Source: DAIPKP01 sp964539095 (GTDB taxonomy: Bacteria; Synergistota; Synergistia; Synergistales; Aminiphilaceae). Taken from it: a stretch of DNA of 64,000 nucleotides. Of this stretch, positions 16,363 to 25,243 are shown piece after piece. The translations under genes and the position numbers were made by a program. The notes below the pieces were generated by a model. That model was given only the letters and a program-made list of their open reading frames with translations, was not told the origin of the DNA and searched no databases. The stretch lies in assembly GCA_964539095.1 (NCBI GenBank), contig CAZIFL010000004.1:113124-177123 (forward strand), read 5' to 3'. The stretch's first letter is position 1, and each line of letters begins with the position of its first letter.

Positions 16363-16914
16363 ATCGCTAAGAAACCTAATGATGAGCCTCGTATCAACGA
16401 AGAGATTCGGTGTCCCGAGGTTCTCCTCGTTGATGACCAGGGGGTAAAGCTGGGCGTGATCCCTATTGATAAGGCACTGCAACTCTCAGAAGAGAGAGGC
16501 TATGACCTGGTGGAGGTGGCTCCTCAGGCCTCTCCCCCCGTGTGTCGGATTCTTGATTACGGGAAGTACAAGTATCAACTGCAGAAAAAGGACAAGGACG
16601 CTCGAAAAAAACAGAAGGTCCAGACCATCAAAGAGATGAAGATGCGTCCGAAGATTGATGTCCATGATTACAATTTCAAAACGAAGGCCATAAAAGGCTT
16701 CCTTGATGCGGGGCATCGGGTAAAGGTCTCCGTGTTTTTCCGCGGAAGAGAGATGGCTTTTCTGGATAAAGGAAAAGAAGTTCTTGAAAAAGTGGCGAGA
16801 GATTGTGAGTTGCTCGCTACGGTGGAAATGCCCCCTCGTATGGAGGGGCGCTTCATGCGAATGATGCTGGTTCCCATTCCCAAGAAACCCGCTAAGCCAG
16901 GGGAGAAGGAATAG
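16363..16914 (+). CDS. infC: Translation initiation factor IF-3, AUC start codon
   Basis: Prevents premature 70S formation and checks the initiation codon. The frame that encodes the conserved N-terminus INEEIRCPEVLLVDDQGVKLG opens at ATC 16363 (read as Met-AKKPNDEPR...). GGAGGTGA at 16349-16356 lies six bases upstream, and no ATG, GTG or TTG fits that site. Non-AUG starts (AUU, AUC, AUA) are a known feature of infC and mediate autoregulation, because IF-3 rejects such starts. The 183-residue product has the usual two domains, with the C-terminal FRGREMAF and MPPRMEGRFMRMMLVP segments. An in-frame ATG at 16456 would remove the conserved N-terminal domain core. Confidence 0.93.
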   Translation: MAKKPNDEPRINEEIRCPEVLLVDDQGVKLGVIPIDKALQLSEERGYDLVEVAPQASPPVCRILDYGKYKYQLQKKDKDARKKQKVQTIKEMKMRPKIDVHDYNFKTKAIKGFLDAGHRVKVSVFFRGREMAFLDKGKEVLEKVARDCELLATVEMPPRMEGRFMRMMLVPIPKKPAKPGEKE

Positions 16915-16987
16915 GCTCTGTGATCTTTCGAAGGGAGGCTTCGGTTTACGAACCTCCCAGAGAAGAAAATTTTTAGGAGGGATTTCC

Positions 16988-17185
16988 ATGCCAAAGCAGA
17001 AAACTCACTCCGGAACGAAAAAGCGTTTTCGGGTCACCGGAGGGGGAAAGGTCGTCTATAAAAAGGTTGGTCGGGGACACCTTTTGCGCAAAAAGAACGG
17101 CAAGCGTCTGCGCCGACTGAGGGAACTCGGAGTTTTGGATACGGCCCAGGCTAAAAATGTTAAGGAAATGCTGCCGTACGCATAG
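16988..17185 (+). CDS. rpmI: 50S ribosomal protein L35
   Basis: 65-residue basic protein of the large subunit, MPKQKTHSGTKKRFRVTGGGK..., with the usual KKNGKRLRRLRELGVLD centre. A clear AGGAGG is six bases upstream. It is the middle gene of infC-rpmI-rplT. Confidence 0.97.
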   Translation: MPKQKTHSGTKKRFRVTGGGKVVYKKVGRGHLLRKKNGKRLRRLRELGVLDTAQAKNVKEMLPYA

Positions 17186-17240
17186 GAGTAAAACTATTTT
17201 ACGATCCTGAGATCATCAGCTTATGAAGGAGTGACAAGCC

Positions 17241-17603
17241 ATGCCGAGGGTTAAAGGCGGAAGCGCAAGCGATAAAAAGCGGAAAAAACTATTTTCCATC
17301 ACAAAAGGATATTTTGGCCGTAAGAAAAACGTCTACAAGCGTGCCCGGGAGGCATTTCTTAAGTCTCTGTCCAATGCGTATCGGGATAGAAAAACAAAAA
17401 AACGGGAGTATCGCAAGCTTTGGGTAGTGCGAATTAATGCAGCGGCCCGTATGAATGGCACCACGTACAGTTCTCTGGTTAATGGGCTTAAAAAGGCAGG
17501 GGTTGAAATTAACCGTAAGATGCTCGCGGATATCGCCATAAACGATATGCCCGCCTTTGTTCGGCTTGCGGAAACTGCAAAGAGCGCCCTTGCCCAGAGA
17601 TAG
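17241..17603 (+). CDS. rplT: 50S ribosomal protein L20
   Basis: 120-residue basic protein needed for early 50S assembly; in many bacteria it also represses its own operon by binding the infC leader. The family's N-terminal long basic helix (MPRVKGGSASDKKRKKLFS...) and the C-terminal LAETAKSALAQR region are visible. A strong terminator follows 28 bases after its stop. Confidence 0.97.
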   Translation: MPRVKGGSASDKKRKKLFSITKGYFGRKKNVYKRAREAFLKSLSNAYRDRKTKKREYRKLWVVRINAAARMNGTTYSSLVNGLKKAGVEINRKMLADIAINDMPAFVRLAETAKSALAQR

Positions 17604-17631
17604 AAACGATACGTAGGCGAGAGATAGTGTA

Positions 17632-17667
17632 GGTTCCTGCTGGAGATATAGGCAGGAGCCTTTTTTT
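17632..17667 (+). terminator. Terminator of infC-rpmI-rplT
   Basis: GGTTCCTGC (17632-17640) pairs with GCAGGAGCC (17652-17660), one wobble, then seven T. Confidence 0.9.
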
Positions 17668-17914
17668 ATAGAAATTTTTGATAATTTTGATGGATTTTGT
17701 GCAATCTGCGAAGGATGTACGGCGGAAAACTTTGGTAGAATGGGATTTCAGAAAGACGTATAATGCCTTTATTCTTTGTATACCACGATGAGAAGCCTGG
17801 GTCTCTTCTCGGAGGGATGCGTCCCTTAGGGGGGAGTGACTCTCTCGCCTGTGGAAAAAGAAAAAAATAAGGGCCTGGCTTCAGGACTCTGAAGAAACGA
17901 GGGGGATGTAGTTC
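17668..17914 (+). promoter_or_regulatory. pheST upstream region with a -10 box
   Basis: TATAAT at 17759-17764 is a full-consensus -10, without a good -35 at 16-18 bases. A transcript from about 17771 would have a leader of about 145 bases with several short hairpins, such as GAGAAG/CTTCTC and GGGA-TGCG-TCCC, but no T tract and no T-box motif. An open frame starting at the ATG inside the -10 box cannot be translated from this promoter. Confidence 0.45.
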
Positions 17915-18952
17915 ATGGATGCGCTGCAAAACATGGAGATAGTTCGAGAAGCTTTTCTGAAAAACCTTGAAAATGCCCTTCACATGGACGCTTTGCAGGA
18001 GGTGAAAAATCGTTTTCTCGGCAAAAAGGGAGAGATTACCCTGCTTATGAAAAGCCTGGGTTCCCTTTCCCAGGAGGAACGGCCTTCCTTTGGAAAAAAG
18101 ATCAATCTCCTTCGGGATGAGTGCGAAGAACTCTACGAAAGAAAAAAAGAGCGTCTTGAAAAAGAAGAACACGAAGAAAAAGAGCTTCGTGATTTTCTTG
18201 ATGTTACACTTCCCGCCTCTTCACGAGGTTGGGGGAGCTTTCACCCGGTAGTGCAGGTGACGATGGATGTGGTCTCTATTTTTGCTGGTCTCGGCTTTAC
18301 CGTGGCCTCTGGGCCGGAGATTGAAGACGACTTTCATAACTTTGAGGCCCTGAATATCCCCCCCTCCCATCCCGCCAGAGATATGCAGGATACCTTTTAC
18401 GTAGAGCAGGGTCTGCTGCTTCGTACGCATACATCTCCAACTCAGGTTCGAACCATGAGAAAACTGGGGGCCCCTCTGCGTATCATCTGTCCCGGAAGGG
18501 TCTTTCGAAGAGACAGTGACCCCACCCACTCTCCCATGTTTAATCAGCTTGAGGGGCTTCTTGTGGATGAGGACATCTCCGTGGCGGATCTTAAAGGCTG
18601 TCTTGATGTTTTTGCCCGGGAGATTTTTGGGCGCTCTCTCAAGGTGCGCTATCGGGCAAGCTACTTCCCCTTTACGGAGCCTTCCCTCGAAATGGACATC
18701 TCCTGTGTTATCTGCGGAGGCAAGAACAGCTCCTGTCGGGTTTGCAAGGGTACGGGGTGGCTTGAGATCTGCGGCCTTGGTATGGTGCACCCCAATGTTC
18801 TTCGATACGGGGGGATTGACCCCGAAAAGTACAACGGCTTTGCCTGGGGGATGGGGCTTGATCGTATCGCCATGTTGAAATACGAAATCGGAGATCTGCG
18901 TCTCCTCTTTGAGGGAGATATGGGTTTCCTGACCCAAGGGAGGATGGGGTAA
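17915..18952 (+). CDS. pheS: Phenylalanine--tRNA ligase alpha subunit
   Basis: Catalytic subunit of the alpha2-beta2 PheRS. The 345-residue product has the N-terminal coiled coil (about 1-95) that grips tRNA, then the class II core. Motif 2 is in the RVFRRDSDPTHSPMFNQLEGLLVDE region, the cysteine-containing CVICGGKNSSCRVCKGTGWLE loop is typical of bacterial PheS, and motif 3 is GMGLDRIAMLKY. It ends two bases before pheT, so both subunits are coupled. Confidence 0.96.
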   Translation: MDALQNMEIVREAFLKNLENALHMDALQEVKNRFLGKKGEITLLMKSLGSLSQEERPSFGKKINLLRDECEELYERKKERLEKEEHEEKELRDFLDVTLPASSRGWGSFHPVVQVTMDVVSIFAGLGFTVASGPEIEDDFHNFEALNIPPSHPARDMQDTFYVEQGLLLRTHTSPTQVRTMRKLGAPLRIICPGRVFRRDSDPTHSPMFNQLEGLLVDEDISVADLKGCLDVFAREIFGRSLKVRYRASYFPFTEPSLEMDISCVICGGKNSSCRVCKGTGWLEICGLGMVHPNVLRYGGIDPEKYNGFAWGMGLDRIAMLKYEIGDLRLLFEGDMGFLTQGRMG

Positions 18953-18954
18953 TC

Positions 18955-21339
18955 ATGCTTGTTTCCTGGAAATGGCTCTCCCAGTTCGTTCGCTTTTCCG
19001 TGGGCGTGGAGGAACTTGCAGAGCGTATGACCCTTACGGGAAGCGAAATCGAAGAGATCCGGGAGCCCTGGAAAGATCTGGATGGTGTTGTCACCGCCCG
19101 TATCGTCTCTCTGGAGGAGCATCCGGAAAAGTCCTCCTGGAAGGTGGCTCGCCTTGATACGGGGAAGGGGGAGGCCTGCTGTGTTACCGCCGCAGAAAAC
19201 GTGCGGCAGGGGCAGATGGTGCCCTACGGACCCCCTGCATCTACCCTTGCAGATGGGACCATCCTCGGCATTCGGGAGTTCGGTTCTCTTGCTTCGGAGG
19301 GAATGCTCCTCTCTGCCCAGGAACTCGGGTTGTCGGGGCTTGAAAAGGAACACGGTATTTTTATTCTTCCTGAAAAGACCCCTTTGGGCGTCGATTTTAA
19401 GAGACATTTTGAGCTGGACGATCATATCCTTGATGTCTCCATCACCCCCAATCGGGGAGATCTTCTTAGCATCACAGGTATGGCCCGGGAAGTTCGCGGA
19501 ATTCTGGCGACAAGCTCTCTGGTTCCTCTGCAGGAGCATTCCGAGGGGGAGCAGGATTGGCCCTTTTTCTTTAAGGGGATCTCCCTGACAGAGCATCTCT
19601 GCCCCTACTTTGCCCTGGGGCTTCTCACAGATCTGACGATTGCTCCCTCTCCTCTGGAGGCGCAGATTCTGCTGGTCAAGCATGGGATTCGTCCGATTAA
19701 TAATGTGGTGGATGCCACAAACCTTTCGATGCTCACCATCGGGCAGCCTCTTCATGCCTACGACGCAGATCTTCTTCCGGAAAAGGAGATTACCGTACGA
19801 GCTGCCCGGGATGGAGAGCGCCTGAGGACCCTCGATGGAAAAGAGCGGATTCTTTCTCCGGAAGATCTCTGCATTACCAGCGGGAATATCCCCGTGGGCC
19901 TTGCAGGCGTTATGGGGGGGGAGAGCACGGAAATCAGTGAATCCACAAGAACCCTTGCCCTGGAATCGGCTATTTTCAATCGTGAGATGGTGGGGGCTAC
20001 CTCCCGCCGTCTGGGACTGCATTCCGAAGCTTCCTACAGAAATGCCCGAGGGGTCAATCGAGAGAAGGCCCTTCTTGGATTGCACCACTGTTTAGGGCTT
20101 CTTGAGCAGTGGAATGCCGGCAATGGGGGTTACCGGGTGCATAGTGCGGGAGAGCCATGCTCTGAGCCCGTGCGTGTGAGCCTCACAAAAGAAAAAATGC
20201 AGCGTATGCTACTTCACCATCGCATGGACGATGCGACCGCTATCTTGGAGCGCCTGGGGTTCGAAGAGGTGGAGCGTTCCGAAAAGGGGAGAATCTATCT
20301 TGCTCCTAAAGAGCGTCTGGATATCTCCATAGAGGAAGATCTTATCGAAGAGGTTGGTCGTGTGGAGGGGTATAACGATATCCCCTCCAGAATTCCCTCA
20401 AACCTTCATGCTCCGGGTACCATGACCCCAGAAATGGCCCAGGTCTCGCGTTTCCGCGAGGTAGCCATGGGGAGAGGATACTCGGAAGTCGTGACATACA
20501 GCTTCGTGGCTCCTGAGATCTTCGAGAAGCTCCTTCTTCCGGAGAATGATCCAAGAAACCACCCCATTAAGGTGCTGAACCCCATCAGCAGCGAACTCTC
20601 CTGCATGCGCACCTTTCTTCTTCCGGGGCTTCTTCAGAGCCTCGTAAAGAATGTTCGGGGAGGGTGGAAAGATCCTATCCGAATCTTTGAATCCGGCAGG
20701 GTTTTTCTGAGAACAGGAGAGAGCCATGTGGAGCCTCCTCTCATGGGGGGGGTTGTCTATGCGGGAAAACGGAAAAATTTGCTTCAGGATGAAGAGACCT
20801 TTTACAGAGTAAAGGGGGATCTCCTTGCCCTCTGCGAGAGCGCCAATGCTCAGATCTCCTTCCGGCAGGCTCTGGAGCCCTTCGGTCACCGAGGGCAGAC
20901 GGGGCATATCTATTTCGGAGAGTCCCGCATAGGTTATCTTGCACGGCTGAAGCCTTCCATAGAGGACTTTTTCGATCTCGGGGCTCCCGTATATGCCTTT
21001 GAAATCGAAATTGCCCCTCTTCTGGATTCCCCCAGGAAGGCTTTTGGGTACACCGCACGCTATCCGGGAGTGTACAGAGACATCTCCCTGCTTGTGGATG
21101 CCCGGAAAGTAAGCGCATCAGAAGTTTTGGAACGTATAGACTCTCTTAAGGGAGAGGATGCTCAAAGTGTCCTGCTTTTTGATACCTACGAGGGAGAGGG
21201 TATTCCCGAGGGAAAACGAAGCCTTTCCTTTTCTATTCTCTACCGCCATCAGGAAAGAACCCTGAGCGATGAAGAGGTGGATAGGCAGCATGTCCAGCTT
21301 CGTCAGGGGCTGGAATCCTCGGGATATATTCTTCGGTAG
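18955..21339 (+). CDS. pheT: Phenylalanine--tRNA ligase beta subunit
   Basis: Large subunit of PheRS, 794 residues. It carries the N-terminal EMAP-like tRNA-binding fold (VVTARIVSLEEHPEKSSWK..., about 40-150), the B3/B4 editing region (FNREMVGATSRRLGLHSEASYR near 340), B5, the catalytic-like B6/B7 domains and a C-terminal ferredoxin-fold anticodon-binding domain (RYPGVYRDISLLVD, from about 700). Domain order and length are normal. Confidence 0.96.
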   Translation: MLVSWKWLSQFVRFSVGVEELAERMTLTGSEIEEIREPWKDLDGVVTARIVSLEEHPEKSSWKVARLDTGKGEACCVTAAENVRQGQMVPYGPPASTLADGTILGIREFGSLASEGMLLSAQELGLSGLEKEHGIFILPEKTPLGVDFKRHFELDDHILDVSITPNRGDLLSITGMAREVRGILATSSLVPLQEHSEGEQDWPFFFKGISLTEHLCPYFALGLLTDLTIAPSPLEAQILLVKHGIRPINNVVDATNLSMLTIGQPLHAYDADLLPEKEITVRAARDGERLRTLDGKERILSPEDLCITSGNIPVGLAGVMGGESTEISESTRTLALESAIFNREMVGATSRRLGLHSEASYRNARGVNREKALLGLHHCLGLLEQWNAGNGGYRVHSAGEPCSEPVRVSLTKEKMQRMLLHHRMDDATAILERLGFEEVERSEKGRIYLAPKERLDISIEEDLIEEVGRVEGYNDIPSRIPSNLHAPGTMTPEMAQVSRFREVAMGRGYSEVVTYSFVAPEIFEKLLLPENDPRNHPIKVLNPISSELSCMRTFLLPGLLQSLVKNVRGGWKDPIRIFESGRVFLRTGESHVEPPLMGGVVYAGKRKNLLQDEETFYRVKGDLLALCESANAQISFRQALEPFGHRGQTGHIYFGESRIGYLARLKPSIEDFFDLGAPVYAFEIEIAPLLDSPRKAFGYTARYPGVYRDISLLVDARKVSASEVLERIDSLKGEDAQSVLLFDTYEGEGIPEGKRSLSFSILYRHQERTLSDEEVDRQHVQLRQGLESSGYILR

Positions 21340-21373
21340 ACGAAACACCATACTTATGCCGGAGGGAGTTCGC

Positions 21374-21652
21374 ATGCATACACAACTCAGAGAGATCGAA
21401 CAGATTGTCGAAAGGGCCCTTGAAAAGATGCAGCACCTTCAAGAGGAGCGCCAGGGGCTTGCAGGCCAGATAGAAAACTACGAAAAGATCATCCAGGAGA
21501 AGGATCTTGAGCTTATCCGCCTTCGGAAGGAACAGCAGCGTCTTTTGGAGACAAAAGAACGAGAAGCCATGCACCTTCTCAAAGAACAGGGACAGGTGGA
21601 ACAAAAGATAAAAAATCTCGTAGAACGGTTTGAAAAGATATCTCACGCTTGA
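21374..21652 (+). CDS. Short coiled-coil protein, possible ZapB-like division factor
   Basis: 92 residues, almost entirely Glu/Lys/Gln/Leu-rich with heptad-like spacing of leucines, predicted to be one long coiled coil. GGAGGGAG at 21361-21368 sets the ATG at 21374; an earlier ATG at 21356 adds six residues and lacks a site. It lies between pheT and zapA in what appears to be one transcript. In other bacteria ZapB is a small coiled coil that works with ZapA on the FtsZ ring, so a division role is a reasonable guess from size, shape and neighbour, not from sequence identity. Confidence 0.7.
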   Translation: MHTQLREIEQIVERALEKMQHLQEERQGLAGQIENYEKIIQEKDLELIRLRKEQQRLLETKEREAMHLLKEQGQVEQKIKNLVERFEKISHA

Positions 21653-21669
21653 GTAACGTCGTTTCGGGG

Positions 21670-21700
21670 TTCCTCCCGCGGGATCTCCCTGCGGGAGGAA
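21670..21700 (+). repeat. Hairpin between the coiled-coil gene and zapA
   Basis: TTCCTCCCGC (21670-21679) and GCGGGAGGAA (21691-21700) form a perfect 10-bp stem with an 11-base loop. No T tract follows, so it may stabilise or process the transcript rather than end it. Confidence 0.6.
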
Positions 21701-21731
21701 GAGCCTTTTGAGCGGATTGGGGAGTGGCATT

Positions 21732-21989
21732 ATGGAAAAAAAGGGGACCAGAGATCAGGGGCAGGAACGATACACCCTCCACCTTCTCGGAAGGGAGTAC
21801 CATGTCCTTTCCAAGTTGGATGAAGCCACCTTCGCAAGAATTTCGGGTATGGTTAAAGAGCAGCTGCATGCGCTTCCTTCAGGGGCAAAGCAGGATGAGA
21901 AAATGCTTCTGGCCTGTTTGCAGCTTGCCTATACCCTGGATGGCATTTCGAGAAGATGTGCGAGCTTTCTCGAAGAAAAGAACGAGTAG
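21732..21989 (+). CDS. zapA: Cell division protein ZapA family
   Basis: 85-residue protein of the FtsZ-ring crosslinker family. The N-terminal half has the beta-strand pattern YTLHLLGREYHVLSKLDEATFARISGMV that matches ZapA, and the C-terminal half is an amphipathic helix (KMLLACLQLAYTLDG...). I start it at ATG 21732, a few bases after GGGGAGTGG. It is followed by cvpA and mutS2, the order seen in several Gram-positive-type genomes (zapA-cvpA-mutS2), which supports the call. Confidence 0.8.
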   Translation: MEKKGTRDQGQERYTLHLLGREYHVLSKLDEATFARISGMVKEQLHALPSGAKQDEKMLLACLQLAYTLDGISRRCASFLEEKNE

Positions 21990-21998
21990 AGGGCGATT

Positions 21999-22598
21999 AT
22001 GTCTGGAGCAGATCTTTTTGACGGCCTTTTCGGCGTCCTTTTTCTGTATTTTGGTGTAAAGGGATTTCTCAGGGGGCTTACAGGGGAGATATGCTCTCTT
22101 GTGGGCCTTTTCGGCGGCATTTTTTTGGCCTGGAAGCTTGGCCCCCTTCTGGGAGAATATTTTAGCGGTTCCATACCGCCGGACAAACTTTCCGTGGTAA
22201 CCATTGTCATTATGGCGGTTATATTCATTGCTGTTAATCTTGGATCTTCCCTTATCTACAGAATGATACGTCTTGTGGTGAAATTTGCCTTCCTTGGAAC
22301 CCTGGATCGGCTTGGGGGGGTTCTGTCGGGTCTTGTGAAGGGGATGGCGCTCCTCCTTCTCGTTTTCATGGGAGGTACGATGATCCGTCTTCCCCTTACC
22401 CAAAGCTGGTTTATCGAAAGCCGTTCCATGCGTATTGCTGCCGTTGTATGGCCTCATATTTCAGAGTACATGGATGCTCACGGGGTAGTCTTTCCTGGAG
22501 ATACACAGCATTCTTCCCCAGAGGATACTTCCTTTTCCATTCTCTCCCCCCAAGGAACTCACAAAGAAGTTCCCCCTTCGGATGAAAGGAGCGAATGA
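21999..22598 (+). CDS. cvpA: CvpA-family membrane protein
   Basis: 199 residues. The first about 150 form four hydrophobic helices with the CvpA family pattern (LFDGLFGVLFLYFGVKGFLRGLTGEI at the N-terminus and LDRLGGVLSGLVKGMALLLL later). The last 50 residues are polar and Ser/Pro-rich. The family is named for colicin V production and is linked to envelope stress; its molecular role is not settled. The stop overlaps the mutS2 start by four bases. Confidence 0.85.
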   Translation: MSGADLFDGLFGVLFLYFGVKGFLRGLTGEICSLVGLFGGIFLAWKLGPLLGEYFSGSIPPDKLSVVTIVIMAVIFIAVNLGSSLIYRMIRLVVKFAFLGTLDRLGGVLSGLVKGMALLLLVFMGGTMIRLPLTQSWFIESRSMRIAAVVWPHISEYMDAHGVVFPGDTQHSSPEDTSFSILSPQGTHKEVPPSDERSE

Positions 22599-24955
22599 AA
22601 TTGATCGTTACCTCTCGGGTGCTGGAGATCTTCGAATTCGAAAAAATCCTCGCCCTCTTCGCACCCTACTGCCGTACCTCTCTCGGAGTACGGTGTTTTT
22701 CGCAGATGCAGCCTCTTTCGGGGTGGGAGGCGCTGGAAAAGCATCATCATATTCTTTTACAGTATCGCAGATGCACCGAAAGAGAGAGCGGTTTCCCCAA
22801 GGTGGAGGGGGTAGAGCCCCTGGGAAATTTTCTCGAAAAAGCGAAGGAGTCGGGTTTTCTCTTCGGAGAGGAGCTTCTTCACTTTCAGCACGCCTTTGCT
22901 TTGGGTATACGTCTTCGATCCTTTCTGGGGGAGCGGCAGGAGGAGTATCCCCATCTGGGGGAGTATGTAAAGAAAATCCGTGATTTTCAGAAGGAACACG
23001 CTCTTCTTGGGGTTCTTGATGCGGATGGAGTGCTTTACGATCATGCCTCCCCGAAGCTTGCGGAGCTTCGGCTACGGATACGCCACACCCAGTCCAAGGC
23101 GCGTTCTCTGGGAAACGCCCTGTTGCACGATCCGGGATTCTCCGGAAAACTGCAGGAGCGGGTGCTCTCCTTCCGGGACGGACGCTTTGCAGTGCTGGTG
23201 AAAAAAGAGCATGTCACCTCTTTTGCGGGAATTCTTCTCTATTCTTCAAGCTCCGGTAATTCCGCATATATGGAGCCCTCCAAGCTGGTATCCCTGAACA
23301 ATGAGCTTGCCATGGCAGCTCAGGAGGAGGCGGAAGAAGAGCGCAGAATCCTCCGGGAGCTTACCGAGGCGATTTTGGCGAGAGAAAAGGCTGTGCTGGC
23401 TCTTGAGGAGACCCTCGCTTTTCTTGATGTTCTCTACGGAGCCACCTGCATGATGCAGGAGAAGCGATGGGTTCTCCCCCAGCTCGAAAAACCCTCTTTT
23501 TTTGACATACGAAAGGCGCGGCATCCGCTTTTGGGAGATCATGCAGTTCCTCTAGATCTCCTGTGCGGTAAGAAGGATAGAGCCGTTATTATCACCGGTC
23601 CCAACACGGGAGGAAAAACCGTGGTTCTTAAGACTGTGGCGGTAATGGTGCTTCTGACATGGTTCGGTCTTCCCGCCCCTGTCGAAGAGGGCTCCCGGGT
23701 AGGCTCTTTCGATCAAATTCTCGGCGACATCGGAGATGAGCAGAGCATAACCCAGAGCCTCTCCACCTTCAGCGGCCACATCAAAAACATTGCTGCCATG
23801 CTTCGGGGTAGTACGGAAAGCTCGCTTGTCATTCTCGACGAGCTTGGGGCTGGAACCGATCCCCAGGAGGGGGCCGCTCTCGGCATTGCCATTCTCGAAG
23901 CCTTTCTCAAAAAGAAAAGCCTTGTTTTGGCCACCACCCATCATAACCCTATCAAGCGATATGCCCTCACTGCCTCTCGCGTGGCTACAGCAAGCATGGA
24001 GTTTGACCCCGCCACGGCCTCTCCCACCTACCGACTTATTCTGGGCATTCCCGGCAAGAGCAACGCCATTCTTATCGCCGAGCGGTATGGGTTAGATAAA
24101 GAGGTGCTGGAACGGGCCCGGGAGGTGGCTCAGGAAGAGACAGACCCCCTGGAGAGAACCGAAAACAGGCTCTTTGAAAAGGAGCTTCTGCTGGAAAGAA
24201 AGGAACAGGAGCTTTTTGCTGCCCTTCAGGAGCTTGCGGAGCGGGAGAGAAAGGTACAGGAAGAGATGGATTTTCTCCAGGATGCGGAAGAGAATATCCT
24301 CCGTAAATCCGATGAGCAGGCTCGAAAAATGCTTCGGGATGCGGAGGAGAAGGCAAAAGAACTTCTTCGCTCCTTCCGATCCGAAAAGGGGTCATCTCCT
24401 GCAGAGAGAGAAAATTCCAAACGAGAAGTGGAAAAACTCAAGAAAAATATTGATTCAAGAGAGGAAAAAAGACTTCGCCGCAAGTCTGTTATTAAAGATT
24501 CCTCTTCCCCCGAACCGGGAATGCACGTGGAGATTCTCGACAGCAAGGTGAAGGGGGAAATCCTGCAGGTAAAGGGGAACAAAGTTACCGTACAGGCGGG
24601 AGGCGTAAGCATAGAAGTACCCCTCCACAAGGTGCGTTTCGCTCACCCTCCTTCAGAAAAACATACCTCCAGGCCCCTTCACATGACTTCCATCTCTGAT
24701 TCAGAAAGCCGGGTGGGGAACAGCCTCATGATCCGGGGAATGACCATAGATGAAGCGATACCCCTTCTCGAGCAGTATCTCGACAAGGCCTTCCGCCTGC
24801 GATACGATGCCGTAACTATTATTCACGGCCGGGGAGAGGGAATTTTGCGCCGGGAGGTGCATCGCATATGCAAAGCCCTTCCTTATGTAACCTCCTACAC
24901 TCTGGGTGAGGCCCACGAGGGAGGAGTAGGGGTTACGGTGGTGAAGTTTCGGTAG
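22595..24955 (+). CDS. mutS2: Endonuclease MutS2
   Basis: MutS-family ATPase with a nuclease tail, implicated in suppressing homologous recombination and in resolving collided ribosomes. The 786-residue product lacks the mismatch-recognition domain of MutS. It has the Walker A motif TGPNTGGKT near residue 330, the DELGAGTDPQEGAALG Walker B and D-loop region, a long coiled coil (about 510-640), a KOW-like segment and a C-terminal Smr domain with TIDEAIPLLEQYLDKA and IHGRGEGILR (from about 710). All parts are intact. Confidence 0.96.
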   Translation: MKLIVTSRVLEIFEFEKILALFAPYCRTSLGVRCFSQMQPLSGWEALEKHHHILLQYRRCTERESGFPKVEGVEPLGNFLEKAKESGFLFGEELLHFQHAFALGIRLRSFLGERQEEYPHLGEYVKKIRDFQKEHALLGVLDADGVLYDHASPKLAELRLRIRHTQSKARSLGNALLHDPGFSGKLQERVLSFRDGRFAVLVKKEHVTSFAGILLYSSSSGNSAYMEPSKLVSLNNELAMAAQEEAEEERRILRELTEAILAREKAVLALEETLAFLDVLYGATCMMQEKRWVLPQLEKPSFFDIRKARHPLLGDHAVPLDLLCGKKDRAVIITGPNTGGKTVVLKTVAVMVLLTWFGLPAPVEEGSRVGSFDQILGDIGDEQSITQSLSTFSGHIKNIAAMLRGSTESSLVILDELGAGTDPQEGAALGIAILEAFLKKKSLVLATTHHNPIKRYALTASRVATASMEFDPATASPTYRLILGIPGKSNAILIAERYGLDKEVLERAREVAQEETDPLERTENRLFEKELLLERKEQELFAALQELAERERKVQEEMDFLQDAEENILRKSDEQARKMLRDAEEKAKELLRSFRSEKGSSPAERENSKREVEKLKKNIDSREEKRLRRKSVIKDSSSPEPGMHVEILDSKVKGEILQVKGNKVTVQAGGVSIEVPLHKVRFAHPPSEKHTSRPLHMTSISDSESRVGNSLMIRGMTIDEAIPLLEQYLDKAFRLRYDAVTIIHGRGEGILRREVHRICKALPYVTSYTLGEAHEGGVGVTVVKFR

Positions 24956-25004
24956 CTGGAGCCCATGATCTTCTGGCACAGAAATCGCTCTGCGATCTCT
25001 TGGT

Positions 25005-25057
25005 GTTGAACAGATAATCGCTCATCTCTGTACGAGATGAGCGATTATCTGTTCAAC
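25005..25057. repeat. Perfect 24-bp inverted repeat with 5-base loop
   Basis: Left arm 25005-25028 and right arm 25034-25057 are exact reverse complements (arm starts GTTGAACAGATAATCGCTCA). The loop is TGTAC. There is no T tract on either side. It lies 50 bases after mutS2 and about 50 bases before a conventional terminator, so it is not needed for termination of mutS2. Confidence 0.9.
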
Positions 25058-25108
25058 CTATATTCCCGACTTCGGCACTTTGTTACAAAACTCAGCCCCT
25101 TCGCATAA

Positions 25109-25154
25109 GCCAGACCAAAGCCAAACCCCGCAGCTGTAGGGTCTGGCGTTTTTT
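25109..25154 (+). terminator. Terminator downstream of mutS2
   Basis: GCCAGACC (25109-25116) pairs with GGTCTGGC (25140-25147), followed by G and six T. The loop is long (23 bases). Confidence 0.75.
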
Positions 25155-25207
25155 CATTGTGTATGCTTGAGGATCTTGAAAATTGTAGTGCCTAGTAATT
25201 TCACTTA

Positions 25208-25236
25208 TTGACATGCCGCAGGTTTTGAGGTATTAT
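25208..25236 (+). promoter_or_regulatory. Consensus promoter placed to give a leaderless transposase mRNA
   Basis: TTGACA at 25208-25213, 17 bases, TATTAT at 25231-25236. Normal spacing puts the transcript start at about 25243-25244, the A of the transposase ATG. There is no Shine-Dalgarno sequence before the ATG. Confidence 0.65.
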
Positions 25237-25243
25237 TTTTGAC

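Noticed and set aside
17763..17870. Phe-Phe leader ORF (MPLFFVYHD...) before pheS
   Set aside because: Its ATG lies inside the -10 box, so it is not in the predicted transcript. It has no ribosome site, and no terminator follows.
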